The notes below the pieces were generated by a model. That model made no database searches. It saw only the letters and a list, made by a program, of their open reading frames with translations, and was not told where the DNA came from. A program made the position numbers and the translations under genes. Shown one piece after another: positions 6,593 to 10,714 of a DNA stretch of 10,714 nt. The stretch spans positions 1 through 10,714 of the forward strand of contig CALLZQ010000818.1 of NCBI GenBank assembly GCA_937858255.1, in the 5' to 3' direction. Within the stretch, counting starts at the first letter, position 1. The number at the start of each line of letters is the position of its first letter. This DNA is from an uncultured Tabrizicola sp. (lineage in GTDB: Bacteria; Pseudomonadota; Alphaproteobacteria; Rhodobacterales; Rhodobacteraceae).

Positions 6593-7879
6593 ATGTCCGC
6601 GCCCATGACGATCAATGCACCTGCCTATCTCAAGCGCGCCGCGCCACAGCCGCCGGGCGCTGATCATGCGCTGACCGAAACCGTGGCCCGGCTGCTGGCC
6701 GAGGTCGAAACCGGGGGCGAAGAGGTTGCCCGCCGGATGGCGCGGGAACTGGATCGCTGGGAAGGGCCGGTCGAGATCGGCCCCGAGGCAATGGCCGAGG
6801 CCGCCGCCCGGGTGCCGCAACAACTAAAGGACGATATCGCCTGGGCACAGGAAAACATTGCCCGTTTCGCACAGGCCCAGCGCGACAGCATCCGCGAAAC
6901 CGAGGTCGAGCTGCGCCCCGGCTTGGTGGCAGGGCAGCGGTTGATTCCGGTGGCGGCGGCGGGCTGTTATGTGCCGGGCGGGCGCTATAGCCATATCGCC
7001 AGCGCGATGATGACGGTGACGACCGCCAAGGTGGCGGGGGTCGCCCATGTCGCCGCCGTGACCCCGCCGAGGGCCGATGCGCCGGCGGGGGCGCCCGATG
7101 CGATCCTTTACACCCTTGGCCCTTGCGGTGCGGACCGGGTGCTGGCGCTGGGGGGAATTCAGGGCGTGGCGGCAATGGCCTTTGGCCTGTTCGGTCTGCC
7201 GCCTGCCGATATCCTTGTGGGTCCGGGCAACCAATATGTCGCCGAAGCAAAGCGGCTGCTCTATGGCCGGGTCGGCATCGACATGGTGGCCGGGCCGACC
7301 GATTCGCTGGTGCTGGCCGATGGCACTGCCGACCCACTGGTCGTCGCCTGGGATCTGATCGGGCAGGCCGAGCATGGGGCGAATTCGCCGGTCTGGCTGG
7401 TGACCGACAGCCCCGCTCTGGCCGCCGAGGTGGCCCGGCTGGCGCCGCTCTGCGCCGCCGAACTGCCCGAACCAAACCGCAGCGCGGCCCTCGCCGCCTG
7501 GCAGGGGCTGGGCGAGATCATCCTTTGCACCGGGCGTGAGGAGATGGCCCACGAGGCCGACCGCATCGCGCCCGAGCATCTGCATGTGCAGGCCGCTGAT
7601 CTGGAGTGGTGGAAGGCGCGGCTGAGGGCCTATGGCTCGCTGTTTCTGGGGGCGGAGTCGACGGTGGCCTTTGGCGACAAGGCGGCGGGGACCAATCATG
7701 TGCTGCCGACCAGCGGGGCTGCGCGCTATACCGGCGGGCTGTCGGTCCACAAGTTTCTCAAGACCGTGACCTGGCAACGGGTGGCGCCCGAGGGTCTGGC
7801 CCAGCTTGCCGCCGTTACCGCCAGCATCAGCCGGTTCGAGGGGATGGAGGGCCGCACGGACCGCCGATATCCGGCTTGA
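6593..7879 (+). CDS. hpsN: HpsN-like sulfonate alcohol dehydrogenase (histidinol dehydrogenase superfamily), 3' frameshifted
   Basis: A 428-residue member of the HisD superfamily, which oxidises a primary alcohol to a carboxylate in two NAD-dependent steps. HpsN uses 2,3-dihydroxypropane-1-sulfonate to give sulfolactate. Seen: ITINAPAYLKRAA-like start, VPGGRYSHIAS, ALGGIQGVAAMAFG, VGPGNQYVAEAK, Zn-site GQAEHG (Gln258, His261), catalytic IAPEHL (Glu328, His329), and FGDKAAGTNHVLPT with Asp362. GDK in place of HisD's GDY, the YLKRA start, and adjacent cuyA favour HpsN or a relative over histidine biosynthesis. The ATG at 6593 is chosen for GGAGG 4 nt upstream; the frame is open back to 6503. 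The protein ends EGMEGRTDRRYPA, lacking the fourth zinc ligand, a His in EG(L/M)xxH. The +1 frame downstream reads ARTADIRLEKFVPRG to a TGA at 7899, which matches the expected tail, so a 2-nt loss near 7853 is likely. Confidence 0.82.
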   Translation: MSAPMTINAPAYLKRAAPQPPGADHALTETVARLLAEVETGGEEVARRMARELDRWEGPVEIGPEAMAEAAARVPQQLKDDIAWAQENIARFAQAQRDSIRETEVELRPGLVAGQRLIPVAAAGCYVPGGRYSHIASAMMTVTTAKVAGVAHVAAVTPPRADAPAGAPDAILYTLGPCGADRVLALGGIQGVAAMAFGLFGLPPADILVGPGNQYVAEAKRLLYGRVGIDMVAGPTDSLVLADGTADPLVVAWDLIGQAEHGANSPVWLVTDSPALAAEVARLAPLCAAELPEPNRSAALAAWQGLGEIILCTGREEMAHEADRIAPEHLHVQAADLEWWKARLRAYGSLFLGAESTVAFGDKAAGTNHVLPTSGAARYTGGLSVHKFLKTVTWQRVAPEGLAQLAAVTASISRFEGMEGRTDRRYPA

Positions 7880-7921
7880 GAAATTCGTGCCCCGGGGGTG
7901 AGATAGCGGTCTGTCGCCCGC

Positions 7922-7950
7922 TTGGGGGACACCTCTTCCCTCGGGATACT
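7922..7950 (+). promoter_or_regulatory. Weak candidate promoter of cuyA
   Basis: TTGGGG (7922-7927) and GATACT (7945-7950) are separated by 17 nt and would start a transcript near 7957, about 37 nt before the cuyA ATG. The match to sigma70 boxes is modest (3/6 and 4/6). Together with the 114-nt gap after hpsN it suggests cuyA may be expressed on its own as well as by read-through. Confidence 0.25.
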
Positions 7951-7993
7951 TTGAACAGATGAAGGGGCCACGCGCCCGAAGTCAGGAGCAGAC

Positions 7994-8995
7994 ATGCAGC
8001 TTTCCCGTTTTCCCCGTATCCGGCTGGGCCATCTGCCGACACCGCTTGAACCCCTGCCGCGCCTGTCGGCGCTGCTGGGAGGGCCAGAGATCTGGATCAA
8101 GCGGGACGATTGCACCGGCCTTTCGACCGGGGGGAACAAGACGCGCAAACTGGAATTCCTGATGGCCGAGGCGCTGGAGCAGGGTGCCGACATGGTCCTG
8201 ACCCAAGGCGCGACGCAATCGAACCATGCGCGGCAGACGGCGGCGGCGGCGGCAAAGCTGGGCTTGGATTGCCACATCATTCTCGAAGACCGCACCGGCT
8301 ATAACGAGCCGAATTACCGTGAAAACGGCAATGTCCTTCTGGATGTGCTGCATGGCGCCAGCATCGAATATCGCGGGCCGGGCCTTGATATGAATGCCGA
8401 ACTGATGGCGGTGGCCGAGGGGTTCCGGGCCAAGGGGCGGCGGCCCTATGCCATTCCGGGGGGTGGGTCGAACCCGACCGGGGCGCTGGGTTATGTCAAT
8501 TGCGCGCTGGAACTGATCGGACAGATGGTCGAGCGGGGGCTGGCCTTTGACCATATGGTGACGGCGACCGGCTCGGCAGGCACCCATGCCGGGCTGATCG
8601 TCGGGCTAAAGGCGCTGAACGCCCAATTGCCCCTGCTGGGCATCGGGGTGCGGGCGCCCAAGGACAAGCAGGAAGAAAACGTCTTCCGTCTGGCGCAGGC
8701 GACCGAGGCAAAGCTGGGTGTGAGCGGCGCGGTGCGGCGTGAGGATGTGGTGGCGAATTGCGACTACATCGGGCAGGGCTACGGAATTCCGGCAGACAGC
8801 ACGCTTGAGGCGATCTCGCTCTTTGCCCGGCAAGAGGCGATCCTGTTGGACCCGGTCTATTCCGGCAAGGGGGCGGCAGGGCTGATCGACCTGATCCGCA
8901 AGGGCCATTTCACCAAGGGGCAGCGGGTCTTGTTCCTGCATACCGGCGGGGCGATCGGGCTGACCGGTTATACCCATGTCCTGCCGAAACCCTGA
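7994..8995 (+). CDS. cuyA: L-cysteate sulfo-lyase CuyA-like (PLP, D-cysteine desulfhydrase/ACC deaminase family)
   Basis: A 333-residue cytoplasmic PLP enzyme. CuyA cleaves cysteate to pyruvate, ammonium and sulfite. Seen: start MQLSRFPR and LPTPLEPL, the substrate/PLP segment [20 protein letters not shown] with the PLP lysine Lys49, [15 protein letters not shown] (70-84), [15 protein letters not shown] (154-168), the phosphate-binding loop [11 protein letters not shown] (191-201), [15 protein letters not shown], and [12 protein letters not shown] with [10 protein letters not shown] near the end. The closeness to CuyA rather than DcyD is judged by memory of the CuyA opening and of [18 protein letters not shown]; DcyD or ACC deaminase activity is the main alternative. 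AGGAG is 5 nt before the ATG. The racemase start follows the stop after 9 nt, so the two genes are co-transcribed. The hpsN-like gene upstream supports a sulfonate role. Confidence 0.85.
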   Translation: MQLSRFPRIRLGHLPTPLEPLPRLSALLGGPEIWIKRDDCTGLSTGGNKTRKLEFLMAEALEQGADMVLTQGATQSNHARQTAAAAAKLGLDCHIILEDRTGYNEPNYRENGNVLLDVLHGASIEYRGPGLDMNAELMAVAEGFRAKGRRPYAIPGGGSNPTGALGYVNCALELIGQMVERGLAFDHMVTATGSAGTHAGLIVGLKALNAQLPLLGIGVRAPKDKQEENVFRLAQATEAKLGVSGAVRREDVVANCDYIGQGYGIPADSTLEAISLFARQEAILLDPVYSGKGAAGLIDLIRKGHFTKGQRVLFLHTGGAIGLTGYTHVLPKP

Positions 8996-9004
8996 GGGCC
9001 TTTG

Positions 9005-9673
9005 ATGCGGCGGGTGGGTATTCTCGGCGGCATGGGGCCAGAGGCGACGATCCTCTTGATGCAAAAGGTGCTGGCCGCCGTGCCGGCGCGGGATGACGCC
9101 GACCATGTGCCGCTGATCGTCCATCAAAACCCGGGCGTTCCCAGCCGGGTCGCCCGGCTGATCGAGGGGCGCGGCGAGGATCCGGCGCCGGTGCTGGCGG
9201 CCATGGCACGGGATCTGGCAGCGGCGGGGGCCGAAGCTCTGGCCATGCCCTGCAACACGGCCCATGCCTATGCGGGGGAGATCGCGGCGGCCACGCCCCT
9301 GCCCTTTCTCGACATGCGTACGGCTACAGTGCGTGAGCTGGGGAGCGGGCGGCGGATCGGGATGCTCGCCTCACCCGCGGTGCGGCTGACCGGGGCCTTT
9401 GACCGCGCCTTTGCCGAGGCGGGTTTGACTATGATCTGGCCCGGGGATGAGGCGCCGGTGCTGGCGCTGATCCGGCAGGTTAAGGCCGGGATCAACGCGG
9501 ATGAAGGACGCGCGCGGCTGGCCGCGCTGGCCGCACCCCTGGCAGCAGAATGCGACCATCTGCTGGTGGCCTGCACCGAACTGTCACTGTTGACCGAGGG
9601 GCTGCCTGACGGGACATGGACCGACAGCCTTGATTGCCTTGTCGGCGAAATCGTCGCCTTTGCGCGGGGCTAG
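9005..9673 (+). CDS. Aspartate/glutamate racemase family protein, possible cysteate racemase
   Basis: A 222-residue cofactor-independent racemase. The two catalytic cysteines of the family are both present: MPCNTAH with Cys83 and VACTELSLL with Cys190 (numbered from the ATG at 9005). The start VGILGGMGPEAT is the typical nucleotide-like first strand and turn. The ATG at 9005 is taken instead of a TTG 3 nt before it; GAGGG precedes it. It lies 9 nt after cuyA, so it is almost certainly in the same transcript, and that context suggests it interconverts D- and L-cysteate, or a related sulfonated amino acid. That substrate is inference: aspartate or glutamate racemisation, or hydantoin-racemase-like activity, cannot be excluded. 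Its TAG shares CTAG with the convergent lysR stop. Confidence 0.8.
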   Translation: MRRVGILGGMGPEATILLMQKVLAAVPARDDADHVPLIVHQNPGVPSRVARLIEGRGEDPAPVLAAMARDLAAAGAEALAMPCNTAHAYAGEIAAATPLPFLDMRTATVRELGSGRRIGMLASPAVRLTGAFDRAFAEAGLTMIWPGDEAPVLALIRQVKAGINADEGRARLAALAAPLAAECDHLLVACTELSLLTEGLPDGTWTDSLDCLVGEIVAFARG

Positions 9674-10628
9674 TCCTCGGCCATGACCTCTATCGCGCCG
9701 ACCAGCGCCGGGGCAATCGCCTGAAACCTTGGCACCAGCCGTGCCCGGGCGATGGTGCGGCAATCGCGCGCCATGGTCTCGGGCAATTCGCCCAACTCCC
9801 CCTCCCGCGCGATCAGCGAAACGTGCCGGGTCTCACCGGCAAAGGGCAGCGGCAGCACATCAAGTTGCGGCAGGAACCGTTCCGCATCCATCAGGTTCAG
9901 CGGCGTGGTCAGAGTCCAGCCGCGCATCTGCACCACCATGGCAAGGACTGAGCGCGTCGCCTCCAGCGCAAAGCGCCGTTCGGGGGCCAGGCGGACGCGG
10001 CGCAGGTGACGCGCCACCTTTTGCCCCAGTGGCAAGGTTTCGGAATATTGCACGAAAGGCAGCCGGTCCAAGGCCGGGCGCACCTCTTCACCGATCACCC
10101 CGCGCGCCGCCACCAACACGAAGGATTCCTTGAGAATCGGGTGGATCTGATAGCCCGGCCCCTCGGGCAGCAGATATCGGCCTCCCGCGCCTCGACCCGC
10201 TGGACCACATGGTCTGACCGGCCCGAGACCGCATGGACGAAGCAGCGCGGCATCCGCAATTGCACCGCCGACACCAGCACCGGGGTCAGCGAGGCGTCGA
10301 GATCGTCGATGATCGCCAGATTCAGTTGCGGCAAGGCCGAGAGGCTGAGTTCGGCCAGATCGGTCTGCGCCTCGGACACCGCAGATAGGATCCGGTGCGC
10401 ATGGCGGCTGAGCGCCTGCCCGGCGGGGGTCAACGTCACCGGCTTGGCCTTGCGGTCGAAAAGCCGCGCGCCGACGGCGGTCTCCAGCGCCGTGATATGC
10501 TGTGACACGCCCGAGGCTGAGCCGCCAATCCGCTGGGCGGCGCCGATGACGGAACCTGTCTCTTCCAGCGCGACAAAGACGCGCAGGCCACGCAGGGTCA
10601 GTTCGGGGGTCTTGGCCTCGTCGCTCAT
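9670..10628 (-). pseudogene. LysR-family transcriptional regulator broken by a 1-nt frameshift
   Basis: LysR regulators bind DNA through an N-terminal winged HTH and sense a small molecule through a periplasmic-binding-protein-like domain. Residues 13-72 hold the HTH (LRGLRVFVALEETGSVIGAA, then SGVSQHITALETAVGARLFDR and LTPAGQALSRHA). Effector-domain sequence follows (LNLAIIDDLDASLTPVLV) until ADI at 10176, after which the frame reads unrelated residues to a stop at 10095. The other frame picks up at once with LLPEGPGYQIHPILKESF, VLVAARGVIG and continues to TAG at 9672-9670. Adding one base between 10173 and 10174 (ATC CTG CTG) rejoins them into about 319 residues, normal LysR length. The start overlaps the upstream pip stop as ATGA, so it is in an operon with pip, and pip-linked or sulfonate-linked control are both possible. 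Whether the break is real or a read error is open. Confidence 0.85.
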
Positions 10629-10714
10629 TCCGGGCGCAGGGCGTTCATGGCATGGACCAGACCCTCGGAGATCCCGGGTTCGGACAGGGCATGGCCGGCC
10701 AGCGGCACCATCCG
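10625..10714 (-). CDS. pip: Proline iminopeptidase, C-terminal end only
   Basis: Only the last 29 codons are inside the window; the rest lies beyond base 10714. They read RMVPLAGHALSEPGISEGLV, then HAMNALRPE and stop. AGHALSEPGI is the C-terminal catalytic histidine motif of prolyl aminopeptidases (alpha/beta hydrolase family S33), which release N-terminal proline from peptides. The TGA overlaps the lysR ATG by 4 nt, so lysR is the next gene of the same transcript. The short stretch limits certainty, but the motif is distinctive. Confidence 0.7.
   Translation of the reverse strand, partial: RMVPLAGHALSEPGISEGLVHAMNALRPE

Noticed and set aside
6824..7777. A 317-codon minus-strand frame opposite hpsN
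   Set aside because: The product is Gly/Arg/His-rich with no motif, and lies wholly within a clearly coding gene on the other strand.
6593..7879. Calling this gene hisD (histidine biosynthesis)
   Set aside because: GDK in the zinc-site strand, the YLKRA-type start, the HpsN-like C-terminal region in the shifted frame, and the cuyA and racemase neighbours favour a sulfonate enzyme. No other his gene is in the window.

Overview
The window looks like a chromosomal segment of an alphaproteobacterium of the Rhodobacteraceae type (Paracoccus, Rhodobacter or Roseobacter relatives). This rests on high GC with GC-rich third positions, an imuA-imuB-dnaE2 cassette, an alphaproteobacterial GTTC-N7-GTTC LexA-type box, and an HpsN-like/CuyA-like sulfonate gene pair. 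These calls come from reading the sequence; no database search was possible.

Layout. (1) Bases 1-2330, minus strand: the SOS mutagenesis cassette imuA > imuB > dnaE2, with dnaE2 running off the left edge. The genes overlap (59 nt, then 4 nt). (2) Bases 2331-3831: a lower-GC patch of remnants. It holds a minus-strand 3' gene fragment, a plus-strand scrap of a tyrosine recombinase broken by a frameshift, and a TPR/alpha-beta hydrolase gene fused onto the end of that scrap with no start of its own. (3) Bases 3913-6333, minus: an 806-residue DEAD-box RNA helicase with a DbpA/CsdA-type RNA-binding domain and a long basic, repeat-rich tail. A hairpin between it and the hydrolase gene probably terminates transcription. 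(4) Bases 6593-9673, plus: an HpsN-like (histidinol dehydrogenase superfamily) dehydrogenase, a CuyA-like cysteate sulfo-lyase and an aspartate/glutamate-racemase-family protein. (5) Bases 9670-10714, minus: a proline iminopeptidase (3' end only) overlapping a frameshifted LysR regulator, which converges on the racemase at a shared CTAG.

How the genes may work together. ImuA, ImuB and DnaE2 form the damage-induced translesion synthesis machinery. The plus-strand trio reads as a C3-sulfonate route: oxidation of an alcohol group to an acid, racemisation, then desulfonation of cysteate to pyruvate, ammonium and sulfite. Because histidinol dehydrogenase itself turns an amino alcohol into an amino acid, the three genes together would fit degradation of cysteinolic acid (cysteinolate > cysteate > pyruvate + sulfite). 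This is a hypothesis; the dehydrogenase could instead act on dihydroxypropanesulfonate.

Three reading-frame breaks are visible: the integrase scrap near 2930, the 3' end of hpsN near 7853, and lysR at 10173/10174. The hpsN break removes the C-terminal histidine expected to bind zinc, and the ancestral tail can still be read in another frame. These breaks are either real decay or base-calling errors, and raw reads would decide.
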